The notes: generated by a model not told the origin, from the sequence alone. DNA of 64,000 nt from Gnetum montanum (GCA_015680685.1 MNCI01000270.1:488421-552420), one strand, 5' to 3'. Counted from the first letter of the stretch, positions 11,381 through 23,510 are shown. Program-made: numbers and translations.

Positions 11381-13700
11381 AACTATTGAATGATGTTATC
11401 TTGAACTAACAAAGGAAGAAAATTAGATGGAGAATCTCTATGAAAAACCACATTACATCAAAACTTCTAGATGACATAAAGAATAAGACGAAAAAATTCA
11501 TGCCAACTATAAAGTATAAATCTTTGAAGTTGAGGAGTGTCACCAAATTAAACTTCATCCAATCTTGGTTGAAAATCATGTAAATACCTACTACACCAAG
11601 TCCAAAGACTATGAGCAAGGGGACAAGTAAAAAAAAATAGTGGATGATTGTATCATCCATGTTGCAGATAGGATATCTTGAGTCATGAACACCCAAATGA
11701 AAGTGCTAAATACCAATAGGCAAACCTTGATGAATCAGGTATTATAGAAAATGTCTACATTTTAAGGGATTAGTGGCATTCCATATGTTCTAAATTCACT
11801 GCTTCGATAACTATACATTGTGATTATCCTTCTAAAGATAATTGAATCTTGGCCAAATATTAGTATTACAACTAATAAGAGTATACAAAATCTTGAGTTG
11901 ATATGGAGAAACATGATAGCTATTAATCCAAGAAAAATCAAGAAAATCATTATGAGAATCTTGAATAGCTACACTTCTATCTGAACTATCCAATAGATAA
12001 AAAAAAGTAGCTTTTCTAGAAACATTAACATCATAGAGACTTTGACACTCACACCAAGTAACCTAGTAATTATACATGCAAAGAAATGATAGGGAGGAAA
12101 TGCCAAACTTACATGATGTACTACAAAGACATGGACGCTTAATAGCCCCTAGTTCATTAGTAATTGGAAGCCACCAAGGGGAAAGCTTATCAAGGATAAA
12201 GGTAGAAACAGTTATATTATTGAAATTTCAAAAATCACTAATAAAACATCAAGCCTTCCGAATATGCTTTATGAAAATAGAACTTGATATAGTAATACTT
12301 TTGGAAAAATGATCCAATTTAAACAAATGATTATCTCTCCAGTAACCACTACCTCTAGGCTTACCCATCTAAATATGCTTCTGAAAAATAAGCTTCCAAG
12401 GCTCTCTATTAAAAAAGCATTTAACCACCCACTTGGCACATAAAACAATACCCTCCTTATAAAAATGTATCAATCCAAATTCATCTTTCTCTTTGTGAGA
12501 AGTACCAATGTCTCACGCAATATGATAAAATCCTTTTTTAGAATGGCTGCTACTCCAAATAACATTTTTCATGAGCTCATCAATGCGATGATATGAAAAA
12601 AATACTAGATCCCAACATGAGGAATAATACACATGAATAGCTTAAATGATATACTTATAAATAATAAAATTACCAATAATCTAATGCTTCTTCTCCTTCT
12701 ACTTAATAAGGTTTCATTTATTTTTCTTCATTGTAACATCCCATAAAGTTTTTGAAAATCCACCAAAGAAAAAGGGAATGCCTAACAATTTGAAAACATT
12801 AATCTATTCTAAGAAATACCAAGATTTAGATAAAGCCCATTTTAAAACTCTCTTATTGCAAAAGATAGAAGATTTGGACTAATTAGTTTGGGAGCCTAAA
12901 TGTCTACAATATTGATCAACATGATAAAAATGATGATGTACAATAGCTTTGTAATTTTTTTATCATTAAAAAAGAGTCATATGAAAAATTCATATTTAAT
13001 AAAGCAGAAACATAGTTTTTAATAAAGATGCCTTGAAGAAAATTATGTTCCTTGTCCTTTTGTATAGCATGACATAAAAAATTTGCATATTGCATACCTA
13101 ACCAACGGGAAAAATTATGACCATGATATATAGCATGCAACCACTAGTTAATCTAACTTGATTTACCAAGGGGTCTCATTTTTGCATTTTAGAGAGACAT
13201 CAAAATACCTTTTTCAGAAAGAGTAAGAAATAAAGATGCATTCATATGGAAAAGCTCATAATGTTGAACTAGAGATTTAATACCAAATTCTAAATTAAGA
13301 AAAAATTGAAAATGGTCTAAAAGAGTTGCATCTTTGTGAACTATAACCTTTTAATCATAGAACCAAAAAGAATAATTGGAAAAATAAAATTGCTTCAGCA
13401 TATAAAAAATCAAAAATCTGATTATTACCTTCACAGAGGTTAGACCAAGTAAACCAATCATGACAACGAACATTTGAAGAATTTTCAATCATATTAAAAT
13501 CACCACCAAAAAGCCAAGGAATGTTAAAGCAAACTTTGAAGAAAAAAGTGCCACAAAATAATTCTATATGCAAAAGTAGTAAGAGCATAGATATTGCAAA
13601 TACAAACAATACCTAGTAAGAGCATAAATATTGCAAATATCAACAAGACCTGAAACAGCTTGAAAAATAACCTAGAATTATCCCCTGAGAAATAATTTTT
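11381..13700 (-). pseudogene. decayed L1-type LINE ORF2 (endonuclease, RT, zinc-binding region)
   Basis: On the minus strand three landmarks appear in the right order. The first is an endonuclease motif, IPWLFGGDFNMIE (about 13530-13490). The second is RT palm-like sequence, LQGIFIKNYVSALLNMNF (about 13060-12990), followed by KLLGIPFFFGGFSKTLWD (about 12790-12740). The third is a zf-RVT-like segment, PICNMDDTIIHYFFLLVPLL (about 11680-11620). L1 ORF2 is usually about 3.5-4 kb. The shorter span and many stops show internal deletions and decay. No poly(A) tail was found at the 3' side, so the ends are approximate. Confidence 0.65.
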
Positions 13701-14756
13701 TTAAGACCCTCAGCAAAGGTACGCACCTTATACCGTATGCATGTAACAATGTAACAATCTTACGACGTACGGGTAGAAGATTTTGGACGGCTCAAGTACG
13801 TCCGTTCAAGGGAGATAAGGCCACAGAATTTATACGGAACGATCAACTCAAGACTCTTATTTAATTGGGTCATTGTCCACAAGACGGTGAACTTACATTC
13901 ATTGTTGAATGACATTGGCCAACTGAGCAAGATGTGTCACGAGTGACCACCAACTCAAGACTCTATGATGACTCGAGTCTTGGTAGGCCAAGAGGACGAT
14001 ATTACATTTCATTATTGACAAGATGAGGAGAATGAAAATGACATTACCAATGGAGCATGCATCTGCACACGGAATAAACAACAAAACTAAACATGCTACT
14101 GCGAGCCTTTATCCAATTTTCTCTCTATGTTTCACAGTTTGATGCTTTGGTGTTACAATCGCAAGCACGTTCCGTTTATATAAGCAACCTGATGCTGGGG
14201 TTTGGTGAGAAGTGGCATGAACAACTATAGTAGGGATTAGGAAAGACGCTGAGATGATGGAGGATCAATGATAGAATTAGTATATCTGATTCATTTGGTT
14301 GTGCTTAATTGACCAGGAAACCATGGCCTCACACTCTCACAGGGAAAGGGATGAGCATTTTCCAGTCTTAGCACCGTCCACCAGAAACACGCCACCGTTA
14401 CATAATAATGTTATATCATAGTTTTAAGACATCAGTTCGTATGATTGCACGCATGAAATGAGAGAACGAGAGAAATGAGGATGCACGTTTGCTGCAGCAG
14501 CCAAGTTGTTTTACGAGGAAGGTTCGTGAATGGCTATGCACCGGAGATTCGCGATTCCGGATAAATTTTGACGAACTGTAGGCGTCGGATTCGGGGGAGT
14601 GCGTACAGAAGCGCATCGCGTACAGAAGCGCATTAAATTCGCAATGGGTACGTATTTCATAATTTCCAAGGAAATTTCGTATACATGGAAATGGTCGCCT
14701 TGCCTTGCCTTGTATTATTCTTGCCTTTTTAGTTCTTGGAATGTCTGCATTTTGCA
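13701..14756. other. no gene recognised
   Basis: Composition becomes less AT-rich here. A 113-codon minus ORF at 14416-14757 and a 61-codon minus ORF at 13899-14084 show no motif I recognise. Confidence 0.4.
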
Positions 14757-15077
14757 TTAAAATCTTACGTATCTTCTCCTGTTCTGAATCATACCAAAAT
14801 GCATTTAAATCTTACGTATCTTCTTCTGTTCTGAATCATACCAAAAATTTCATTTCATTGTTAAATGGCAAGCAAACCATCAAGATTCATGGCATCGGCA
14901 TGAGACGGACGACAGAAAACAAGGGAATACCAAAATGCATTAAAATCTTACGTATCTTCTCCTGTTCTGAATCATACCAAAAATTTCATTTCATTGTTAA
15001 ATGGCAAGCAAACCATCAAGATTCATGGCATCGGCATGAGACGGACGACAGAAAACAAGGGAGTACGAATGAATAAA
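14757..15077. repeat. 136-base tandem duplication plus a partial third copy
   Basis: A block of 136 bases occurs at about 14806-14941 and again at about 14942-15077, nearly identical (shared TTTCATTTCATTGTTAAATGG, then CATCGGCATGAGACGG). A further partial copy of the first ~49 bases precedes it at 14757-14805. The high identity suggests a recent duplication compared with the surrounding decayed elements. Confidence 0.85.
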
Positions 15078-15231
15078 CAAACACACGGAATCACGAAAGG
15101 GCTACTATGGTAACCGAAGGCCGAAGGGGCAAGTATGGGTCATACGGAAATCAAGTTTTGGCCGGGGCGTGCGAGGAAAAATTTGCATTTGCATGGATTC
15201 GCCTGCCTTTGGGAGCGTCAAAGGTTCCGCC

Positions 15232-15336
15232 ATGACTTACATTCACGCGTGTTTATTGTTCATTCTGGTTTTTGCTCTTCTTCTCCTATCTCTGCTAAAA
15301 AAAGAAGAAAGAAACAAAACAGGGTCATCGTTATGA
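15232..15336 (+). CDS. possible 34-residue hydrophobic peptide, uncertain
   Basis: An ATG at 15232 opens a 34-codon frame whose residues 5-22 are strongly hydrophobic (ACLLFILVFALLLLSLL), ending in a basic tail (KKEERNK). It would be a single membrane segment. There is no homology, promoter or conservation evidence, and such a frame can arise by chance. It is listed only because it is a clean short frame in a non-TE-looking stretch. Confidence 0.12.
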   Translation: MTYIHACLLFILVFALLLLSLLKKEERNKTGSSL

Positions 15337-16480
15337 GTCATGAACATGATGACGGATGGATAATTGTTCAACATTTTTAAAAATCTATTTGCTTATAAAG
15401 CAATGAATCCCACCAACACATGGGCAATGGCCATATGCAACCTCATGGTGCCCTGTTATTACTTTACTTTCCCCTTCATCATGACTATTTGCCAGAAAGG
15501 TTTTGCATCATTGTACGTGAGGTGAGTTACTGGGCTGTGCCTAGTTTAGTTAAGTTTTCTTATAATGCAGTCATCTTCAACGTTGCAGTATGGCACTACT
15601 CACAGGTAGTCCTAGGGTGGTACTCACAAGTAGTGGTTGAACAAAAGTATTAGCAGACCTGATTTGTTATAAATTTGGTTGAGGCTTGAGGCTTAGTTTC
15701 ATTTTTAGAAATATTGGATTGAGTAACAAAAGGGTTTCATTTTATTGCTGTCATTTTGGTTGTTGCAGAAATTATATCTTTAAGGAAATGGATTCAATGC
15801 CCTCCATACCTTTGCAAATTTTCTTGCTTCAGTTTAATGGTGATATTGCAATTTTCTGTGCAATTTTTAAGCATTAACAATATTTTGGATTTACATTGTA
15901 ATTGTTCTATATTTTACAATGTATTTTTATGATATATGAGATTTTATATTTTTAAAAAAACTAATATATTTAAATTTTCTCTGTCACATCCCCAGCTACG
16001 AACCCGTCCCCACTTTTTCTTGAGACACATGTACCCAAACACATTCAGAATTGCGAATCCTCGATTCCTCCTTCCACGAATCGGATTTTTTTGATGCATA
16101 GGTGAATGGTGATTAATGATTTAAGTACGCCAGTATGCTACACTGTGCGTTGACATGTCATAAAGGAGGCTTAAACTAAAGAAGCTCTAGTTTTCGATTG
16201 AATTTCAACAGATTTTGACATTAAAATGCCGTTGCTTTGCAAACGCTGGCAGCCATGAAGATATTCGCAGCATTGCTTCCAAAGCACCGCTACATGAAAA
16301 TCTTTATAACCACAATTAATAAAGTAAGTATATGTTTATTTGCTTCTGCAGGAGACCAGTTAAGAATTTAGCTATAATGCCAAGTTAAAATGCCTTAAAA
16401 ATTAAAAGTGTGTTTGTGTGCGTACGCGGATTTTGAATGTAAAAAGGTCAATTTCTCTTTTGTGTTTCTTTTTACTGTTC
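15337..16480. other. no gene recognised
   Basis: Mixed to AT-rich sequence. Plus-strand ORFs at 15420-15653 and 15686-15877 show no family motif. A TA-rich stretch lies at about 15880-15980. Confidence 0.4.
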
Positions 16481-16481
16481 A

Positions 16482-16552
16482 AACTCACGTGACTGTTTTC
16501 AAATTAAAAAAAATATAAGGTGACGTGTTGTTTTTAACTTTCAAATTCACGT
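16482..16552. promoter_or_regulatory. two G-box cores in a ~64-base imperfect duplication
   Basis: A CACGTGAC core occurs near 16484 and again near 16547, each preceded by a similar TTTCAAAyTCACGTGAC context, with a GTGACGTG between them. CACGTG is the plant G-box. It lies directly upstream of a chalcone-synthase-like fragment, whose family promoters often use G-boxes, but a link here is only inferred. Confidence 0.25.
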
Positions 16553-16766
16553 GACAGCAGGGGTGCTGCTGGTGTGCAGCGAGGTCACAGCCATGATACT
16601 CTGGGGAGCGTCTGAGTGGGATACAAGCAGCATGGTTGGCCAAGCCATCGCTCTTAATTGCACGCTTTGGGCATCAAAGATATCCAAAACAGCCAGAATA
16701 GACCTGCATGAGCCAACTCTTATTGGAGAACAACATCACTATAAGAATGGCGAACTTGTTAAGTGA
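16545..16766 (+). pseudogene. chalcone-synthase-like (type III polyketide synthase) exon fragment
   Basis: In the plus frame through 16551 the translation reads AGVLLVCSEVTAMILWGASE followed by WDTSSMVGQAIALN. This matches the second-exon region of chalcone synthase and relatives in order and spacing (VLVVCSEITA, a GPS-type motif, then VGQALF). The match fades after about 35 residues, and the frame stops at 16766 without the rest of the enzyme, whose active-site His and Asn lie further on. It is GC-rich in an AT-rich setting. I read it as a gene fragment, captured or relict. No exon 1 or catalytic Cys region was found nearby. Confidence 0.5.
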
Positions 16767-17040
16767 GATATTCGTCTCTTGGCAAAAACTAAGTGAGCAA
16801 TGCTTCTTCAATGTTAATGATTGATAACTTAAGCTCACAATACATTCATAATAATAGAATTATCCCTGCTCCTTAGTGAGTAATACAATGTAAGATGATT
16901 ACCATTGTAGGCACTGCTCATTAGTTATTTAATCCTTAGTACTTTATCTCATGTGTGGTTCATATATGAAACATAGCTCTAAAAATTTGACTTTTCATTA
17001 TGTGAGGAGCTCCAGTACTGTCTAGAAACTTCGATTCCTA
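16767..17040. other. AT-rich spacer
   Basis: I saw no coding frame or repeat in this stretch. Confidence 0.4.
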
Positions 17041-17660
17041 GAAAACTAAAAATTCCAAGTGTGATAACCTTGGATCCCAAGGGCCTATGAGAAAACAGGA
17101 TCCAAGCTGCCCTAGATGGTCTTGTCAATAACCCAAGGACTTACAAAGAATAAACGTAAACGAAAACAAGAATGGAATTGCAAATTCAAATAAAAATGAA
17201 TCAACACATAATTAAACTTGAAAATAAATCTGCACTACAAATGAATTGAAAACTTTATTAAATGAAAGTGTAAAGTTTAAAGAGTACAGATGGTGTGCTC
17301 AAATGCACAAGAAGTTGGCTTGAATGGAGAATGAAACTTATTGGAGCTAACTAGTTGTGTTTCGTAGTCAATCTCCATGGTCCACGTACTTCCCAACCCT
17401 AATTGTTCACAACTCCTTGTTGATTTTTGTTTAAGTGTGCAACTTTTGCTATTGGTGGTGTAGATAGTGGTACAAGCTTTTGTTCCAACAGTATTATGTT
17501 AAGGGTCTCTAATGCTTAGCATAAATGCCAAATGGAATTCAAGCTCTCAAGGTTACAAAAGGCTATTGATTGCAAAAGTTCAAAACCTGAATAAGGTGTT
17601 TACATTGGGCCTTTATAGGTTTTAGGTTGATTTTAGGCTGCAAATCTTTACCATGATTAT
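17041..17660 (-). repeat. fragment of LTR D (R/U5 side), interrupted by a family-A element
   Basis: The minus strand resembles plus 37800-38440 within the element D LTR. Shared landmarks are AATCATGGTA, GCCTAAAA...CCTATAAA, a CCTAATCATT-like part, and CCCTTGGGATCCAAGGTTA near the far end. The similarity stops at 17660, exactly where the family-A LTR copy 2 begins, so the family-A element jumped into this LTR. The missing U3 half was not found in the window. Confidence 0.6.
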
Positions 17661-18541
17661 TGATGAGTGGTGAGGTACCCCTACACTCAACCATACGAAT
17701 CACAAGCGTTCATGTGCGATCCGGTCGAATTCCGAAGACTGTGAGCACTTACGCACAATATTCTAGCCATCAAAATCCTAGTTAGAACGGTCGTTGTCCT
17801 CTAAACCTCACTTGTGACATTCTAGAACAATGGTTAAGTGAGACTGAGGCATATGATTTTTATGCGTTTTCTTTTATTCTTAATATTTAATTCTTCTAAT
17901 ATAGGGAGAAAAAGGGCTAGATAATTGAAGATTTCACTACTCTATCACTCGACTACTCCTAGCATAAACAGCTGTTCCCACCCTTTGGCACATCCCAAGC
18001 ATGTCCTAATCACTACTGGGTTGCTAGATGTTAAGCATCAATAGGTTGCCTAGTGTTAGACATATGTTCAAGGTGGTCTTGCTTACGTGTTCTTGTGGAC
18101 TACTAAAATGTACTATGACTATAAAGCGATAACAGAAGCATGAAAATTATTAAAGTATTAAAATATTAATGCCTAAGTAATCTAGTTTAAATGCTGCAAG
18201 GAATGTTCAAAAAGCTCATCTTTATTGTTGTTCATGCTAATGGGCTCAGGTACATTAACATTTGAATAAAGAGCCTTACACTCTTTGAACTATATTTGTG
18301 GGCACTTGGAAAATAATCTAACTCCCGTGGAAACAAAGTGCAAGAGCTTCGCTACAACTTGAACAAAAGGTACCATAAATGCAGTGGGTGCATGCATATT
18401 TATAGTAGAAAATGGACCCTGTGTTGACGAGGCTATGTCAATGCTTGGAAGGATGCGTTGACAGGGTCACGTCGACGTGACCTTGTTAATGAGGCTTTGT
18501 CGACGTGGCCCAGTTGATGCAGTGGACTAGATGCTTCATCA
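17661..18541 (-). repeat. LTR family A, copy 2 (3' LTR of element X)
   Basis: This 881-base block has ends TGATGAGTGG...CTTCATCA. A minus-strand TATAAATA lies at 18397-18404. The sequence just outside its high-coordinate end (ATCCTCATAACTAAG...) resembles that outside copy 3 (AGTCCCATGACTGAA...). Both copies are therefore 3' LTRs joined to internal sequence on that side, and not a pair bounding one element. Confidence 0.8.
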
Positions 18542-18589
18542 TATCCTCATAACTAAGCAAAAACCCGTCCTTGAGTTTGTTACAATTTG

Positions 18590-21450
18590 GAAGGTATGAG
18601 GTTACTAGTGACACACATAACAAAACATCTTAATACACCTACTAATGGTAGCAACACACCAAGTGCCCGAGTGTATAGAAAAAATTACAAAACTATGGTG
18701 TTCATGGACAACAAAATTGAACACCTTGACAACAACCTTGCCAAGATGTTGCAGTTGCTGAAGAGGGTCATACAGTTCTTGGTGGTGGTGGTTTTGATGG
18801 GTCCTCACCAGCTTTAGGTGCATGTGGTGGTTGTGGCTGTCCTACGGCTATTGTAACTTCTAGAGGTAATTAGAAGGCCTCCAACAAAGCCCTCATTTTG
18901 TCTTCTTTACTTATGGGGTCGTTCATAGTCCAAGTGGCTTCACCAATGTGTGCTGGAATAGGAACATCCTAAGGACATGGAAGTGTAGGGAAGAGCTCCT
19001 TTAAATTAATAAACCAGGCTGCAAACTATTTTCGTTCGAAAGCGAATGCTTGGACTAATGCTTGTAGCCACTGGTAGTCATCCATTCATCAGGCCAAGTT
19101 CTCCACAACAGAGCGTTGCTCTTTAAAGTGGGTGTGAAGAACTTCAAGTTCCACACTTGCTGTTTCTAGCTTTTGCTTTGTTTCCTTATGCAGCTTGAAC
19201 TCACCCTCGTATAATGAATACAAGGTGGCCACTTAGTTCTCAAGTTTTGACTACGACCTCCTAGGTATAAGCATGGCTAGGTTTGCATAAAGAAGGTTGG
19301 CTAGTTCCATATATTTTGTCATTTCTTCAATTTGCAACTCCTTGAGACGAATCTCAGCTTGGTTGTAGCTATTTAATCCATCAAATATGGGTTGTTATAC
19401 CTTTTCTCCTTCCTTGAGCTGTTGGAGGGCTTGATTCATCTTAGCCTTTGCAACTTAGATTTTTTTTGTTAATGTCTTTCTGCAAGCTCACTTGGTCCCT
19501 ATAGTGATTTTTCACTTGTTCAAACTTAAGGGCCTCATTCTTCCAAGCGAAGATTTCAATGGCTATCTTCTATTGCAAGGCTCAAACTTCCTCCATTGAT
19601 AGGTTGTGATTTTTGGTAGCCAATCTTCTCACATCGGTGTTTACCCTACCCAGCTCTTCTTGCTATTGGTAGATAAATTCTTTCATTTGTTGATTTTCAA
19701 GGCCAACATTGCATAGGCGATGAACTTCTGTGGTCAACTTAACATTCTCCTAGTGAACCTCTATCAGGTCCTTGTTTAAATAATAAGAATGGGCTTCCAC
19801 TAAGGAGTTGTTGAAGACCATCGACTCCTACTTGTACTCTACCTTCTGAAGCTTGGTTTGAAGCTATTGAAAAGCTTCATCTTTGGTAACTTCATAGTTG
19901 AGTATAGCCAAATCGACAAGTTGGGCCTTTAGTTGGGCAAATTTCGTAGCTAAGCATTGATTGTCCACCTGCCCCTCTAGGATAAGGCACTTGCCCTTTG
20001 CTGAGAGCAGCTTCGACTAGGTTATAGTGATGTTGTCTAGAAGGTCGAAGACATCCGAAAGTGGTTGCTTGGTTCCCACCAGTCAGTCCAACAATTCTTC
20101 ATGTTATGCTACCTTGAGTCTGCCACTCTGAGTACCTATAGAAGTTTCCACATCTCTAAGCCCATGTACATTTGGTACAGGCATTGTAGGTGCATTAAGA
20201 GCCATGGCGATCATATTAGCAACCACTTCTACCACGACTTCTTATCCTTGGTGCTGCATTACCAAGACAGTTGCCCCTTCACCCTCCTCCAAGCGCACTG
20301 AGAAAGTAGAAGCATTTCCTAAAAATTTTGGGAATAATTGTTGGGTCAATGACACTATTACTTCTCGGGTGCTAGGGTCTATTCTTGTAGGCACCTATGT
20401 TCACATTGCCGAAAGCATCGACCCTATCCTCTCCAGCAGGCTCACAGATCAAGCCACTTGTTCTAGATGGCTCAAGGTAGAGTGATACATTGAAGGGTCT
20501 CCACCACCACTAGTTCCTGCTTGTTGCTCCTATTGGCGTAGGAGTGATTGTCGAATCTCACATATGTGCTCTACGACTATGCGTGAGTTTGACCTTGTTG
20601 CTTGTGGAGACGGTGGAGGTGGTGGTTGCTCTTCCTCTATTATTATTGTGGTAGGTGTTTTATCTTTCATCATTTTACATCATGAGATAATTGGAGCATG
20701 ATGGAGTGTGTCATTGGCATATCATGTTATCCCTACCCATTTTCATAATTTTCTAATCAGGTAGGGAAAGGGCAAAGCTCGCCTTCCATGTTCATTTTCC
20801 ACGAACTGTTTCTCAATTTCCAAGAAGAGTAATTGTGGAAGGTTGATAGGAAATTTACCGCTTAAACCAGGACATGCATGAGTAGAGAATGTAGTGATTT
20901 TGCTAGGTCTTATCATTGGATTTAAGTGGTAAGATGAAATTTTAGAGTAAACTCTTTCTACGATAGTCAATGTGTTAAACTCCTTACGATCTACTCCATA
21001 GCATTTCCTAGTCCACTCCGCTTTCACCTTAGGGTCTGCTTGTTTTGAAATTTTTGCCACATCAAAGTTGGTCTCAAGCAACCCAAGAGCTTGCATGATT
21101 ACCTCTGCAAAGTAAGACACATGGATGTCTTTGATTCTTACTCGCGACCCTAGCTGCCAATTTGTCCAAAAGAGATAGGTTTCCCCCAGATACCACTCAC
21201 CATTGGACTTGATGATTTGCCACATGGGAGAAGTTTGCAGCTAAGTTCTAACTTCTTCTGGTGCATTTTCTAGGATTGGTCCAAAGTTTAATTCTTGAAG
21301 GATTGTGTGTTGTAGCACTTTTAGCTTAATAGCATCAAGATAGGCCCTAGTCAAGGTGACCTCAAGCCATGGCACTCTCATCAAAGTCTCGTTCCCGTGT
21401 GATTTTTCTTTGGGGATCTCTTCTTCAGGAATATAACGAATAGATTCCAT
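18590..21450 (-). pseudogene. accessory gene of element X: putative plant-transposon-protein-like domain plus coiled coil
   Basis: One minus frame can be followed from ATG 21450 (MESIRYIPEEEIPKEK) through 21225-20743 to about 18950, across about a dozen in-frame stops. Residues ~75-230 form a domain ending in INLPQLLFLEIEKQFVENE and LPFPYLIRKL. A Pro/Thr-rich linker with a PPPPPSP run follows, then a long coiled coil containing LSMEEV and KIAIEIFAWKNEAL. This resembles ORFs annotated as putative plant transposon protein in Ty3/gypsy elements, in the env-like position before the 3' LTR. It is clearly homologous to the gene at 23950-26006. The last part (18950-18590) is unrecognised. Function is unknown. 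Confidence 0.55.
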
Positions 21451-21779
21451 GTTGGGTTCTTCATGGAGAGGGCCAGTTGCATGTGAGCCCTTTGCATGCT
21501 CCTGAGGTCACTTGCCCTACCCCCTTTTGGTCCTAGGTTGCTTCTCTTGAGGTTGTGATGGTCCTTCCTCCCTTGGATGCCTTGGTTTTGGTACCATTTG
21601 CAATCACAACATAACCATGAATTAAAATGTATACATGGTGTCCTAAATGATAATAATATACCTCTCATGATGGCCTGACCATGATAGTGACACATGCATT
21701 TTGTTGGATCTAGGGTGGTGTATGTACAATTACACATGGTGTCCCAGAGTGTAGCTGAAGGGTTATGAGTTAAAGCTAA

Positions 21780-22010
21780 TTCTTGGATTAACCCTAAGAG
21801 ACATGTTGATTAACACTAAGAGATGTTTTGACTAACCCTAAGAGGTATTAAGTCTTCGATGTGTTAAGTCACATTAACCCTAAGAGATGTGTTGATTAAC
21901 CTTAAGAGATGTTTTGACTAACCTGTTAACCCTAAGAGATGTGTTGATTAACCCTAAGAGATGTTTGAACTAACCCTAGGAGGCATTAAGTCTTTAATGC
22001 AATTAGTCTT
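21780..22010 (-). repeat. short tandem repeats in the presumed leader of accessory gene X
   Basis: About ten imperfect copies of a ~22-24 base unit with the core AACCCTAAGAGATGTKTTGA. They lie between the TATA-bearing stretch and the accessory gene start. Confidence 0.7.
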
Positions 22011-22029
22011 GGGTTAGCCATATTGTCAC

Positions 22030-22335
22030 AATATATAGAATCATGGGTCCCCATGATGTAGAGCATATCTCTAGTAGTAAAAGGGTGAATGAATGGGTAG
22101 ATGTGAACAAGTGGTAGGAAGGTTATGTGCTCAAGAAGGAGACTGGATGCAGAAAATTTAAAAAACTCCCCTAGTGTTATGAGAAAATGGACAAAATTCT
22201 AAAGCACAACGCATGTATATATAGTAGTTTGGGTGCTACATCGATGGGACTGCATACATGGGGCTGTGTAAATGTAGGTGGCTGTGTATATGAGGCCACA
22301 TTGACGTAGCTATTCAGCTACTTTGACTGATGAAT
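22030..22335 (-). promoter_or_regulatory. LTR-A-like U3 remnant with TATA box upstream of accessory gene X
   Basis: Plus-strand landmarks here (TATATATAGTAG, CATCGATGGGACTGC, GTAAATGTAG, ACTTTGACTGATGA) follow the order seen at the U3 end of LTR copy 1 (TATTTATAG, CATCGATGGGACCTTG, GTAAATGTAG, ACTTTGACGCTCATCA). A minus TATATATA lies near 22217-22224. It could be a diverged 5' LTR of element X or an LTR-derived internal promoter. The expected U5 part is not recognisable. Confidence 0.4.
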
Positions 22336-22691
22336 TAAAGGCCCAAATCTGCAAATTTTAGCATAAAATTTGAGTCATTCGAAAGCTTAGAGATCCAAGA
22401 ACATCATGAAACAAAAAGGAAGGGATGTCAAGTTCAAAAGAAGAGTCAAATTTAGGAGAACATCATAATAGGGAGCTTGGGCGATGGAGGGCCCCACGAT
22501 GGACAACGTAGAAATGGGTGCCGTATTATATCAAAGGAGTAGGAGATTAACAAGTGGAACCAAAGGATATGCAAGTGGGTCCTCCCCATAGTAGGCTTAG
22601 GCCTTGTTTACCCTTGCACATCTTCAACCAAGGAGTCTGTGGGCCCCTTAGTTAATGGTCATTGGGGGTTAATACTCGTATCTTTGAGAAC
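22336..22691. other. no gene seen; flank into which element Y inserted
   Basis: Mixed sequence between the LTR-like remnant and LTR copy 3. No primer-site-like sequence lies next to copy 3 on this side, which agrees with copy 3 being a 3' LTR whose outer end is here. Confidence 0.45.
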
Positions 22692-23510
22692 TGATGAGTG
22701 GTGAGGTACCCCTACACTCAACCATACGAATATGAGCATTCTCATGCATGATCCAGTCGAACTCTGCAGACATACTAGTTGTGGCACCTAGATAGTTATC
22801 CTTAGGTTGCAGTTTGCTATCTTCCCACCTGGACTAGTATTATATTTGTCACATATGGTTTAGTCCAGAGTGAGGTGTATGATGTGTTCCTAATCTAATG
22901 CTACTCCTGAGGCAATGGAAGATAATATTAACTAAGCTAAGCTAGGAGAGAAACGGTAAAAGAATCTAATCTAGCCTAAGTGCAATGAGCATCTGTTCCT
23001 TGATTATCCATACACATCTTGGACTTTGTGCATGACTACCACTAGGATTACCAAGCGCAGATCCTAGGTATGCCACTGGGATACCAAGTAGTCACACTTA
23101 AATGCTCTTAATCAAGTCGTACTCATTCCGTGTTCTACGAGATAAGGGTGAGAGAGACTAATTATGAAAGTAGTAAATAAAAATTAAATAAATAAATAAA
23201 TAAAGTGAATGCTACAATGATGAAGTAATCTCGATCTTTATTGCTGGTCAGGTGCGTGTCCAAGTATGTCACACTCGAATAAAGGATGTCGTACAATTAC
23301 ATTCACCACACTGTGGGCAGACATGGAAAAATAATCTATCTCTAGAGGGATCAAACTGGCAGAGCTTCGCTACTTCTAAACTAGGATTATGAACAAGGGA
23401 GAGTCACTTGTTATTTATAAACATTGAGATGGACTGTGATATCGTGTACACGATATCGTAGGGGAAGACGTGATATCGTAGGGGATGCGATATTGCGACG
23501 GACCCCATCA
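22692..23510 (-). repeat. LTR family A, copy 3 (3' LTR of element Y)
   Basis: This 819-base block has ends TGATGAGTGG...CCCATCA. A minus TATAAATA lies at 23412-23419. The U3 repeats near its high end differ from copies 1 and 2 (ACGTGATATCGTAGGGG repeated), so repeat content turns over quickly within the family. An AAAT tetranucleotide tract lies at about 23188-23204. Confidence 0.8.

Noticed and set aside
21780-22010. AACCCTAA-containing repeats as interstitial telomere
   Set aside because: The unit is about 22-24 bases with AACCCTAAGAGATG, not tandem CCCTAAA, so it is only a chance partial match.
17661-23510. LTR copies 2 and 3 as the two LTRs of one element
   Set aside because: Both have the same internal-type flank on their high-coordinate side and no primer site on the other side, so each is a 3' LTR of a different element.
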